From: Odontesthes bonariensis
Lineage: Eukaryota; Chordata; Actinopteri; Atheriniformes; Atherinopsidae
Reading direction: 5' to 3'
Assembly (NCBI RefSeq): GCF_027942865.1
Contig: NC_134506.1
Span: 14,468,436 to 14,532,435, forward strand
DNA: 64,000 nt
Of this stretch, positions 1 through 27,699 are shown in pieces. Within the stretch, counting starts at the first letter, position 1. Each line of letters begins with the position of its first letter. A program made the translations under genes and the position numbers. Under the pieces are notes generated by a model that was given only the letters and a program-made list of their open reading frames with translations, searched no databases and was not told the DNA's origin.

Positions 1-79
1 TGAATATTTTTACCCAGTATAATTATCTTATAATTCAGCGTGTCAGCTGATAATATAATCGACTGATGCCACAACACAC

Positions 80-919
80 CTTCAAATGTGTCCTTGCTGA
101 AGTTGAAGAGCACAACACCCACATTTCCCCTGTAGTCCTCATCTACGACACCAGCTGTGAACACACAGACCATGCAATAATCAAAATGGCTGACCTCAAC
201 GGTTAATGCCACAGGTTTAGAATGATTTGATCAGGTAAAGACTCACCACCAACGTCGATGAAGTGCTTGGCAGCCAGTCCAGATCTTGGTGCTGTGAAGC
301 AAAAATAGCAACAGACGGTTACAGCCCGTTGCTCATAGCAACTAGAATCGACGTGGACCAAACAGAACAGTAAACACTAGAACAACATGTAATGCTTGAA
401 CAGCAGATCAAAAACTCACCCACTCTCCCATAGCAGCCATGTGGAACTGCTATCTGAATGTCTGTCTTCACAATGGCCTTATCCATTGGGCCAACGGAGT
501 AGTCATATGCACTGTTTTAGTTTAGAGAAGTGCAGTTAGATGCATTATATCCATTGCAATTAATCGATAATTTGTTTTCATTTTAGGCATTTTATCTCAA
601 GCTAAGTGACTACGGTTTTCTACATTTCAAAACACATAGCTAGTTATTCATATTCTGCAAAACAATGTGTGGTAGCAGAATTAAAGCCATATGAAGGCTC
701 CTCACAAAACAAAGCCCTGTGCATATTTAAATTAGAAAATATAACCAACCTGTAAAGATCATATCCAGCTGCCTTAGCTGAACCCCTTGTAGGGGCCGTT
801 GCATGCTCAGAAAGTTTGGCAAATCTAAGCACTGATGTTTCCTCTTCAAGCCTTGCTTCTATCCTTGATCTCTTTGATGGGGAAACTGCGGAAGCATCTG
901 TAACTTCTAAGACGGGCAT
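80..919 (-). CDS. dut: dut, dUTP pyrophosphatase (5' four coding exons; 3' part lies off the window)
   Basis: Hydrolyses dUTP to dUMP and pyrophosphate, keeping uracil out of DNA and feeding dTMP synthesis; works as a homotrimer. Minus-strand coding exons are 919-750, 511-420, 291-247 and 154-80, all with GT-AG borders and matching phases (382 nt seen). The start ATG (919-917) opens [19 protein letters not shown], which resembles the nuclear isoform of vertebrate dUTPase, including its SPSKR stretch. Motif 1 (AAGYDLYSA) spans exons 1-2, motif 2 (PRSGLA) is in exon 3, and motif 3 ([10 protein letters not shown], with the catalytic Asp and the Tyr that excludes ribose) is in exon 4. The protein breaks off after KDTFE; motifs 4 and 5 must lie beyond base 1. 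No mitochondrial-leader first exon was identified. It lies tandem to slc12a1 in the conserved order. Confidence 0.95.
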
Positions 920-1030
920 GTTGGCAAATTATGCACAGTTAAAAACTGATGATAAATTAAATCAAGTATTTAGACTGAAAACTACCTATCTGCTAACAAA
1001 AGGGACAGCACTACAACCTACTGCTCCAGT

Positions 1031-1073
1031 TTCTTGGCGCTACTGATGAGCAATTTGAACGAATTTCCCGCGC
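1031..1073 (-). promoter_or_regulatory. E2F-like sites in the presumed dut promoter
   Basis: About 112-155 bp upstream of the dut ATG there is a full TTTCCCGC E2F-type match at 1064-1071 and a weaker CTTGGCGC match near 1033-1040. dut is a known S-phase E2F target in vertebrates, so the placement makes sense. No TATA box is evident. Function is inferred from motif and position only. Confidence 0.45.
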
Positions 1074-1079
1074 AGTGGA

Positions 1080-2960
1080 GTAGCTCCTCCTCAACAAAAC
1101 GGAATCAGTTACGAGGCGGAAACGGAATTACACAACACAAAATAAAGTGAAATAAACTTCAATAGCTTCAATGTACTGATACCAAAATAAAGTTAAACAA
1201 TTTTGGGTACTACTAAATCGTCACGAACCTGATGAAACACTGTAACTATGGCGACCCTTTTCGTTACCATATTCTCGCGATAGTTACTGAATGAAACCAA
1301 ATGTAACTTCTAACTAGACCGATATCACCGGACTACATTAGCCTGCAAAGCAAAAAAGTAACAAGTGGACGAGACAACCGGATTCATTCCAAGATGTTGA
1401 CGCGATCAGTACATAATGTGCAAATCAGTGCAAAGCCCAAAACAAAGCGTCAGTCACAAAAATGCTACGCAGGCTAGCAAAGCTAACGGCAATAAACACA
1501 CGACATATTAATGTCTATTATGTCTTGCTTGCCTTTGTTTTCAGCGTTCATGTGCGTGTGGAATTGTCGTCCCAAGAAACGTGGAGCAAGATGAAAACCC
1601 AACGGGCATAGCTGAAGAGCCTTTAAACTGAACAACACTCGTGTCATTTTTAGTTTTTTGCTAACACATTTAAAATGAGCAGCTCACCTCGGCTCTCAGC
1701 TGATCGCGTTCCTACTCCCGCTTCCTTTTTCGTGCAATCCCTGCGACAGAGGAGCAAGCGTGTACGTGCACAGAAATGTGGATAGATGTTGGAACTAATC
1801 GATCCAGATGATAAAGTGTGGGTTTTTTTTGTCGATTGTTTTTAGTGCGGTGGGACTTCAGGGTGTGTGTTGTTCTGGAACACGATTTACTCTTTGGCTA
1901 AGATCGTTTTTTGAAAGTAGTTCACAGTCATTGATGCGCAAAACACAACATATCAGAAAACACATGGAGATTTTACCAAGCACACCGAAACAGAAATCTT
2001 TACACATCTTTATATTTTTAGTGTGTGTTATAAAATGTTCGCTCTTTCTCTTTTTTTAAAATGTTGTTTTGCTTTGCTATTTTCATTTCTAAAATGTTTT
2101 CTGCTTTCTTTATGTTGTATTTTTCTCCCTCGGGCCTGTCTAAATACCTGATGTAACAAGTGAATAAAAAATGCCTAAAAGCACAAATGTACAACAAATT
2201 GAGTCTTGACTTTGTCCAGCAGCTCTTTTATCGTCAATTGGGAGTTTTCAGTCTGATCTCAAATTGCTGGCCTCCACTGAGAATATATTAGCATTGCCTT
2301 TTGATGTGTTGACTGTTGCGATTCACATTTAATGCAGTTATGTGCCCACATGGCACTTAACTCTCAGATTAATTAATAAATCATTTCACTTTAATAGGTA
2401 TGGTCTTGTGATGAATTGTCCAAACTATGTTTTGTTCATACTACATTTCCAAAGACACTGTGCCTTACAATTGATGAAACTCTTGCCAGATTTCTTATTC
2501 CTTGTGTCAGATATGACAGGTATTAAGATATCTTGACACTTGGCACTGACACTATACTTGTGTTTTGCACATAAAATCGTATCTGCATTTAACTGGGTGT
2601 ACATAGAAAGGCATGCATGTAGTTGTACAAAACAAGAGGCTAAACTTGTGTCTCAACAACATTTTTTTTATATATACTTGTTTATTTCAGGTGATCATAA
2701 TTATTTATTTAAATATGAAGAGATACAATTGGTTAAAATATACAGAATTGTTTTTTTTACAGTGTATTTCACTCGATTTTCCTTGAACAAAGACTGGCAC
2801 TGTGACAGTAACATAGAAACTGAAATGATAAGATGAAACAAGCAAACAATTGCATAATAGGTGTGTATGCCACACACTTTGATATCAAGACTGTTTAAAA
2901 AAAGATAATCAAACCATAATTGCCAAAGTTTACAGAAATCTGATAGCAATGCACCACATA
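1080..2960. other. dut-slc12a1 intergenic region without a recognised gene
   Basis: AT-rich DNA between the dut promoter and the slc12a1 3' end. Short open frames here have no recognisable domain and no convincing splice structure. The lower-numbered part may contain the dut 5' flank; the upper part may hold the end of the slc12a1 3' UTR. Confidence 0.4.
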
Positions 2961-2972
2961 TCATGTTAATCA

Positions 2973-2978
2973 TTTATT
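2973..2978 (-). terminator. candidate slc12a1 poly(A) signal
   Basis: AATAAA on the minus strand, about 630 bp past the slc12a1 stop codon. Two further minus-strand AATAAA hexamers at 2704-2709 and 2681-2686 are alternatives. Which one is used cannot be told from sequence. Confidence 0.3.
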
Positions 2979-3606
2979 CTATTTTTTTTCTTGTTGAAAA
3001 AATATCGACTTCGTATACTTTGTGTACTATATACATTTATCTTACAGTCACAGTCACTCTGTGTAACCAACACAGCAACCTTGTGGCACTACCCGTGCCC
3101 CAGCAGCTCATTGAGCTGATCTGACTTGGATTTGGCTTGGCCCTGACCCACAGCATTGATAGAGAAGTCTGGATGCAGCAGAACAGGTTGGTGGTAGCCA
3201 CAAAGTGTAGTCCTGCTAAGAAAAAAGTTTTGCTTGTCGCCAAGCGAGCTGCAGTGTCACACGGCGCAAATCATGTTGAACATAACCACACAAATTGCCA
3301 CAAATCCTTTGTGAAACAGCTACCAGACCAATAAATGAAACCAGGTAGAGAGTACAAAAAATCAGTGATTTAACTGGGACGGAAATGTAAGCTTCACGCG
3401 ACTGTTGTTTTGTTTTTTTGTTACTGTGGGTGTTTCCTGCTATTTTCTCATTCAAAGAAAGATTCATTTTGGACTCTGGTGTTGGTCTGGAAGACTGAAT
3501 GTTATCCACGTTCTTGTACACTTTATAAATATGGTTCATCGTTAACGTAATCCCCTTTTTTTACTCCTTAGATGCATAGTACTTTGATGTTTAGCCAGCA
3601 AGGTGC

Positions 3607-19572
<15,966 letters not shown>

Positions 19573-21578
19573 GCTCTGCCAACTGTCCCACAGCCTGGAA
19601 CAGAGAAAAAAGTAACATCTTAACAATCTAAGAAAGCTGCAGGACTGAGGCCTGCTTTCTCAACGGTACTGTTTGTTCAGGTTCAACTGAGAGTTCAGCC
19701 ATTCTAATCCTAATTTTAAATGAACTCATGAACATGCACAACTATGTTTGGTGAATCCCACACTGCTTGAATTGTTAATTTTCAAGTTGAACAAGCTTTG
19801 ATAAAACATTTTTTTTCGTTTGAAAGTAACACAAACCTGCAAATAACCAAGAAAAGGTTATCCAAGAACTAAATGCATGAGCTCAAACAATCAATTTAAG
19901 GTAAATAATTAATCTTAATTGCTTTCTAATCATTAATGACCATTATAAAACATTAATACTGTATATTTCATTTATCGCTAAGCCGTTCACAAAGTCTTCC
20001 AGAAGTGGTCAAAGGTGTTAAGTCCTCGTCTTAAGATCAAATACAGCCATTCAGCAGACTTCAGGGGCTCCAGCGTGAGATGATTTATACTCGGAAACCA
20101 GGTCGTCTACGTGTGTGTCGCAGTTAACGCAGACACTACGCAGACACTCTGGTGCACCTCCTCAAAATTGTAAAGGGCAGATTAAAGTTCTGCGTCTATC
20201 GTCTTGACGTGTTGCTTTGCTCTGGTCGCGAACCACTTTTCATGTTATGGTTCTGCAACCTCGGTCTGGAATTTCTCGGGACGCACAGCAGTTTCTCCTC
20301 GCGAAAATTTCGGTGGGCGGTGACGAGAACTTCAGCGGTGCCGGCGGAAGTGTTTATCTTTAAAAAAAAAAAAAGTGTATGCAAGATATGGATCTGGAGT
20401 TGCTCGACATCGAAGAAGAACAGCTTATTTTATTGGAGTTGGCGAAAATGCAAAGGAGGAAGCCACACAGGCAACCGGAAATTCACACCGAGGACCAATC
20501 ACAGCCGCTTTTGTCTGCGCACTTCCGTTGGTGGTCTGCGTGCGTCTGTCGCGTAGTCAGGATTTTTCTGAGGTGCACGAGGACGCGCGCAGAGCCTCTG
20601 CGTGGGGGAGTGGTCAAGATTTTGACTCTCGCAGAGGCTCTGCGTCTGAGCGTCAGAGGCTTTGCGTCTGAAGCATAAATCAGGCTTAACTCACCGCAGA
20701 CAGTGCCGCAGACATCGCCGCAGGGAGGAGAGATTGGTCAACACTACACTATGCGTATTTCCGGTTTGCTAACCGGCTGACGCTAACCGTGCTAACCATG
20801 ACGATTCTTTCGCCTCTCTGCCAGCTCCAGTAGTAGCAATATTTATTCTATTTCTAGATCGATCAGCTGCATCTCAATCAAAGTGCGCATTCGTCCAGTC
20901 GCCATTGTTGTTGAATGACCTCCGTAACCGTAACACCCACAATCCTAGCTTGTTCGTGATTGTCCCTCTTGCGTTGTGGCGTGGGATTAACATAGCGCAG
21001 ACAGCGCTTCAAGGCATAAATCAAAAATAACTGCGTCGTGTCTGCGACAAGCTCACTGCGACACACTGCTGCGAAGTATACACGAGCCTTAACGCAGACA
21101 CTACGCAGACACTCTGGTGCACCTCCTCAAAATTGTAAAGCCTGATTTATGCTTCAGACGCAAAGCCTCTGACGCTCGGACGCAGAGCCTCTGCGAGCGT
21201 CAAAATCTTGACCACTCCCCCACGCAGAGGCTCTGCGCGCGTTGTCGTGCACCTCAGAAAAATCCTGACTACGCGACAGACGCACGCAGACCACCAACGG
21301 AAGTGCGCAGACAAAAGCGGCTGTGATTGGTCCTCGGTGTGCCTTTCTGGTTGTCTGTGTGGCTTCCTCCTTTGCATTTTCGCCAACTCCAATAAAAGAA
21401 GCTGTCTTCTTCGATGTCGAGCAACTCCAGATCCATATCTTGCATACACTTTTTTTTTTTTGAAAGATAAACACTTCTGCCGGCGCCGACGAAGTTCTCG
21501 TCACCGCCCACCGAAATTCTCGCGAGGGGAAACTGCTGTGCGTCCCAAATTCCAGACCGAGGTTGCAGAACCATAACA

Positions 21579-22397
21579 GAGAGTCTCTATTATGAGGAGA
21601 GGGAAAACTGGCGGCTATTTCCGGGTGGTACTGCACTCTAGGGGCGCCAACGAAGCAGTGCAGAGCACGCCGAACTCTATGGTGGTACTATGAAATCCAC
21701 ATTAGATCCAGCCATTGCTTTCGATAGAATTTTTTATATTTTTTTATTTTCATTTTCCTAAAGGAAGGATAAATTATCCTTTCAAACGGCACTTGGTTTG
21801 ATTTTTTTAGACTCGCTAGATCTTTTTAAAATACACATTTATTGTCAGTATTGCCTCACGAGTGACGTCAGGCATGTGGCATCACTTTACGGCATGGTCA
21901 GTCCTAGCGCTGAGCTAGCAGAGAGGTGTTAGCTCAAATAGTTACAGATTTCAGCACATCCCTTTTACATACTCTCTGACTAGCCTCTGGTTTAGCTTTG
22001 GTTGTTGTTAGCAGCACCAGGTTAGCACTCTGGCACAGTGGACGAGTGCCGTAAAGCAGCCGGTCGTAATCTGCCGTGCGTTCATCAGATTCCGTTAGCA
22101 AAATGCTAGCGGAGACTGACTCGCAAATGCCAGACCTGTAAGAAAACAGAAAGATATAACTCCCAGGTTATTGTACTTTTGATATAAATCTACATCCCGC
22201 TGTCAGAAATCACAGTAATATTTTCAGGTTTCAGTCGCTAGCGGGGACATTTTTTGAGTTATTAGCGCCAGCCCTATGGAAAATGGTCATTCTGCACTCG
22301 CTCGCCAGCGCCCCCAGAGAAAATCAACTGAACTGCAGCCAAATTTTTTATAATGGGGCGAATAGGAAGTGGAACGGCTGTCTGTAAAAGGGCTGTG
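21579..22397. mobile_element. 819-bp element inserted in arm A' with 9-bp target duplication
   Basis: ACCATAACA occurs at 21570-21578 and 22398-22406; the uninterrupted arm A reads through this site once, so the empty site is present in the same window. Terminal repeats are weak: the clearest is a subterminal match of about 22 of 29 bases between 21632-21660 and the reverse strand near 22290-22320. A 9-bp duplication suggests a Mutator-like element; an 8-bp hAT duplication plus a chance base is the alternative. No coding capacity seen. Confidence 0.65.
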
Positions 22398-22773
22398 ACC
22401 ATAACATGAAAAGTGGTTCGCGACCAGAGCAAAGCAACACGTCAAGACGATAGACGCAGAACTATAATTCGCCCTTCACTCACCGCGGACAGTGCCGCAG
22501 GGAGGAGAGAAAGGAGGCCTCTGATTGGTCAACTCTACATCCGCTCTACACTATGCGTAGTTTGCTAACCGGCTGACGCTAACCGTGCTAACCGTGACGA
22601 TTCTTTCCCTCTGCCAGCTCCAGTAGTAGCAATATTTCTTCTATTTCTAGATCGATCAGCTGCATCTCAATCAAAGTGTGCATTCGTCCAGTCGCCATTG
22701 TTGTTGAATGACCTCCGTAACCGTAACACCCACAATCCTAGCTTGTTCGTGATTGTCCCTCTTGCGTTGTGGC

Positions 22774-22951
22774 GTGGGATTAACATAGCGCAGACAGCGC
22801 TTCAAGGCATAAATCAAAAATAACTGCGTCGTGTCTGCGACGAGCTCACTGCGACACACTGTATACTTCGCAGCAGTGAGCTCGTCGCAGACACGACGCA
22901 GTTATTTTTGATTTATGCCTTGAAGCGCTGTCTGCGCTATGTTAATCCCAC
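22774..22951. repeat. perfect 79-bp-arm inverted repeat with 20-nt loop
   Basis: 22774-22852 is the exact reverse complement of 22873-22951; the spacer is 22853-22872. The left arm is the end of tail D2, and the right arm is the same sequence folded back. If transcribed it would form a long uninterrupted hairpin. Confidence 0.9.
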
Positions 22952-25900
22952 GTCAGCTCCAACTCTAACATCTTGCAACTACTGCTGTGTTTTTGTTTTT
23001 CAAAGAAAAAAAAGATAAAGTAAAACATGAATGCTACAATATTTTCAACTTTACTGAATGGCTTGCCTAAAGCTATTTTGGATATTACTGTATTAAAGGT
23101 ATCACATTACTTTGGATAACTAAGGTAATAAAAAACCTAATAAATCAAGTGGTCTTATCGCAACAAATCAAGGACATAGCGTGTGAGGTCAGAAATCCAC
23201 AAGTCATCAAACTAATGATTCATAATCAGCAAAGTTAAGGTTCATTATTCTGCCTTCTCATCAATGGCAAAAAAGGCATATATTGCAGATTTTTCTTCAC
23301 TAAAATATGTAAACATTGGCAGTAAAATGTACGGAACTCTTAAAGCCTAACTATTTTTGAAACTTTCACCTGAAAAACACCCTCAAATTCATTAAGAAAA
23401 AATTCCACAACTGTGTCTCCAGACTGAACAATCTCCTCATCCCTCAGAGTGAGTGGGGTTTCAAAATAAATCAAAATAGACATTTATAAAACTGTCTCAT
23501 TACAATGAGTCAACGATAATAGTGTTCGGTCTTATTAAAAAATTCTAAGCTTCAAGTCTATTAGATTAGTTTTAGGAAAGAAGAATTACACTAAATGATA
23601 CATCCATTTAAGTAATTCCAATACTGTAGAGGGTCTTCCATCAGAATGTTCCAGCCAAAGCCAGCTCAGGGGCCCCTGGAAGGTAGAGTTTAAAGTAAAA
23701 GTAATCATTACAAACTACAACGATCTCAGTCAGTGTACTATCTGCATATGTTGTGCTATTATTATTATTATTATTATTATTACTATTGACATTATGGAAG
23801 AAAAAAAAGGGTTTACACACAACGCTTTTTTCAGTTGTTGGATGATTTTCCCCATGATTTTTGATAAGATGTTTGAATATTTGTTTTCATTTTTAATGAA
23901 ACCATATGAAAACTCTATGGACAAAAATGGTGGAGCCGTCTAAATGCGACGCTGACATACATTCTGCTTTTTGTAAGACGCCAAAAAGGTTGCAGAAGCA
24001 CTGGTTTAATCTTTAACAATGTCCTTTTTTTTTTCAAACGGACGTAAAAATGTATTATTTAAAAGTAGCTAGTAAGAAACTATGTGAAATAAATATTGTG
24101 AAGCAAATAGTACCGTCTGAAATTAATCGGAGTGAGTGTTAAGTTGCATAAAATTGAAAGCCTCAGTTAAAGTACAAATACCATGAAGTTATACCTTGTA
24201 GTTAAAGTACTTAAAGTACTAAAATGTAATGAATAACTTTCCACTTTTCTCTGACTTTTAAACAAAACTCCTAACAAAATACGATTTAACTGTAAGATGC
24301 GATAAAATAATCCAGAGCAGACATGATTATTGAAACTGGATAAGAAACCCTTGACACTTGATACTTGTCGCCTTAGATTTTCTTGTAAATTGTCTTGTAG
24401 GAAGAAGAAGAAAAGCACTGTGTTTTTCCGTTAAGAATAGTTTCAGATAAGGATGTCACATAGGTGACAGAGATAATGGTGCAATAACGATTGCATTCCT
24501 GACGAATGATGTGTGTCGAGGGAGGCGTGCACGGTGGCCTATGAATGTGAACTGACCGTGGGAGGAATAGCCAGTGGGCTCTGAAGCTCAAGACCTGCCA
24601 TATGTTTTCTGAATTCCTATCAGTTTACCGTCTTTACTTTGATGAAGTCTCAGACTATTCTTATTGTTGTTGTTTTTTAAAGCAGATCCCATTTCTCCAG
24701 CCGTGTTCTAAGAGTCTAATGCACTGACTTACACCCTCCCTGGCTGTTGCTGCATTGATGTTGGACAACTGCTGCCAGTATTTGGAGTGGAGAAAAATGT
24801 TTGGAGTTTTGACCCTCTGCTCTTTCCTGTAAAATTACGTAAAACTGATCTCTGCTTTGTCACAGATTATGTTAAAGAGAGCCAAATTGAAAGACTGGAA
24901 CAGCAATATTCTAAAGTGAGTAAATTCCTTTTATTTCACATCATTAAATCAAATGAAATCAATGAGAAATCTCTACCACCAACGGAGCAAGCAACAGGTC
25001 TGTCAATATGATATAAGACACACTCACACTCACACTTCGCACACGCACTCACCCACAAACAGGTGCTCTAATGTTTCTAGATGAAGGCACATAAACCCAT
25101 TAAAGGTCACAGTAAGGCAGATTCACAGCACTAAGGAGAAACCGTAGACCGTAAAAATTAGCAAAGGAACAGTTCCAGACTTTGAGCGGCCTGCTGTTTT
25201 ACAGAATCTATGTATAGGACTGTCCTGTCTTCCTCTGTCTGGAAGGAAGAGAGCAGGGGAGAAGGGTTGAGGATGGTTGAGGATAGAGAGAAAAGATGTT
25301 CACGTGTAGTGCTGACACACGTCCCACCCCTGTTTTCCTTGTGACCTTTTCCTTTGCAGACAGGGAGTGAGAGTTTCTCACAATCATTAGTAAACTAGCA
25401 GCACTGAGAATGAAAACAGTCTTTTTTTGTTTTTTATCCACATCTCCCATGAAAGTCCTTAGCGTTTTTCTCATCAGTCGACCTTAAGACAGAGTGTTTT
25501 TCGGAAGGAACATTTGACTGCTCACAAAGCAACATTTTTCATACATTTCTGTCACCCAGATATGTAATTTTGGCAACATACAGTATATACCATCACTCAA
25601 AAAGAGCAGCAGTACTCTGAAAGTTGATTTTGCATCATTTTGGAATCAGCAACACCGTAATATAAATAACAGTTTGTTCAGTTGCCATTCATTCCATTAC
25701 CTCAGAAAACAAGACACCACAAAAAGAACCAATCTACACACACCAGCAGCTGCATTCCTTTTGGTCACCAACAAACTGGATTTGATTAGTCAACAAAGCA
25801 GTAGTTCGACATAGTACCCTGTATCCACCCATGTACATTCTTATGCTTTATGGTTCTGCTGTGCAGAGGTGTAACCACTCTGTCCTCTATTCTGAGTTCA

Positions 25901-26359
25901 CATTAGGAATCTTGTCCCTGAGTCTTCTAACTTTATCTAAATAGACCTGCTGCGCCTCACTGTCCACCTGTGTTCCACAATACATCCACCTCTTATCACC
26001 TAAAGACATTCAACTTGTAGGTATCGGTTAAAGGGAGCTTACGCCAAATTCTGTGTCAGTCGATGAGCTTGAATACACATCCCCGAGCAGAAGGGCAGAG
26101 AATACTGCACAGCATCTGCCTCACACTTGGCTGTACACACACAACAAACATGTAGTCACATACTGCAGAGAGACTCTGAACTAACAATGCGTACACATCA
26201 AGCTTCAGTGTCTCAGTTCGGTGTATCACACAGAGGTGTGTTAATGGAGTGTCAGGTTGTGCAGGGTTTTGGCTTGGGGTGTCTTTGCATGTGTGTGTTC
26301 AGGTCCGCATGTACGCATATTTCTGTTTGTGAGGACTTGTATGGACGTGTGTTCCTGTG
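22952..26359. other. gene-free stretch between the repeat complex and ctxn2
   Basis: No gene recognised. It contains an (ATT)n microsatellite at about 23757-23785 and a run of CACACTCACACTCACAC near 25019. The 3' UTR of ctxn2 (minus) probably extends into the upper end. Confidence 0.4.
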
Positions 26360-26647
<288 letters not shown>

Positions 26648-27583
26648 TCAGGCATTTCGAAGCCTGCATGTTACCTGGACAGGGTTTAAATGATGGCTTC
26701 CGATTAGTTCTGTTTTGTCACTCGTGCGGCAGTCTGTTTTATCCACTTATTAAATCACAGTAAATGCAGACACCGTGCACGCTGAAAGGAAGAAGAATAC
26801 AGATTTTCCACATTTAAATGTGGAGCTACACCAAAGGCTACTGGTGTCTAAATATAGCCTCTTTGAAATTAGGTATAAAAGAGATGTTCGGACATCTCTC
26901 CCACTGTGTCCCTCCTGAGATTTGACCGACAATTGCAAAAAAAAAAAAAAATCAGACATAAAACAAATAAGTGTTAAAGACTTTCTGAAAACAGATGCAG
27001 GGAAATGAGCCAGGTTAGAATTGCAGTGTGTCGCAGTGCATGGCCAGCTGTTAAACGTAAACAAAGCTTGAACTTCTAAATGAAAACAACACATCTCATG
27101 AAGATGCAATGTTCCATATTTTTGGTTTTGAAGAAGGAGATCTCTACCTGTTGCGTGTGAGCAGATGCCTGCCAGACAGTGTAATTCCATGAGGCGGTGA
27201 AAGAGCGACAGTAATTCACCACACATAATCACAAAATTGGTTCGGTCACACAAGTGGATGTCTGCCTCTGTCATTCTTTTCCTCCCAAATCTTTCATATG
27301 AACACCAGCAGCAGGTGGCTCGAGAGTGAGGAGGGGGGCTGGATGAGAGAGGGAGGATGCATGTAGACAGCGGCTGGAAAATGAACAGAGAGAATGGTGA
27401 AAGAGATGAGGGGAGAAGGAAGTAGAATGATGAGAAGGACACTGCACAAGTATGCTGAGGGAGACGAGAGAGGGAGGGAGGGAGGTAGGGTGAAAGAGAA
27501 GGACTGCATTGACAGATTCTCCAGTGAGGATGTCTCAAGAAGAAAAGGCAGGCATCTCACCATCATTATCGTGCCATCCTTAC

Positions 27584-27697
27584 AGACCTGTTGCTGCCGT
27601 TTCTTGTGAACAACTCCTCCTTGGAGCTCTCAAACATATTTCCATTGTTCTGTCCATTGCTGGCATAGTGGATCCGCGAGACTAACAGTCCATCTAA
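27584..27697 (-). other. possible 5' UTR exon of ctxn2
   Basis: A segment preceded by a pyrimidine-rich acceptor (tttttttgcttag, just above 27697) and followed by a donor-like GGTCT|gtaagg near 27584 on the minus strand, about 1 kb upstream of ctxn2. The peptide in it is not recognisable. The call rests only on splice-like borders and position. Confidence 0.25.
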
Positions 27698-27699
27698 GC

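Larger units (their letters stand above)
20126..22951. mobile_element. composite nested transposon complex upstream of slc12a1
   Basis: Parts in order: a 50-bp unit (20126-20175, exact copy at 21091-21140); arm A (20176-20693); tail D1 (20694-21090); the second 50-bp copy; arm A' (21141-22470), a near-identical inverted copy of A interrupted at 21579-22397; tail D2 (22478-22860), a direct copy of D1; then a fold-back end to 22951. Arm ends read GCCTGATTTATGCTTC and GGGCGAATTATAGTTC, which resemble degenerate terminal repeats. Arm A encodes a short Glu-rich peptide (MDLELLDIEEEQLILLEL, near 20382) that could be a Harbinger-type transposase N terminus. That family call is tentative; the duplication structure is directly visible. 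Confidence 0.75.

Noticed and set aside
21154-21636. 160-codon minus-strand frame and its inverted partners near 20152-20678
   Set aside because: They are the same repeat read in different frames in both arms of the composite element, not host genes.
26750-27538. 262-codon minus-strand open frame
   Set aside because: Ser/Pro/Phe-rich low-complexity translation with no domain, lying over a probable noncoding exon region of ctxn2; most likely chance.
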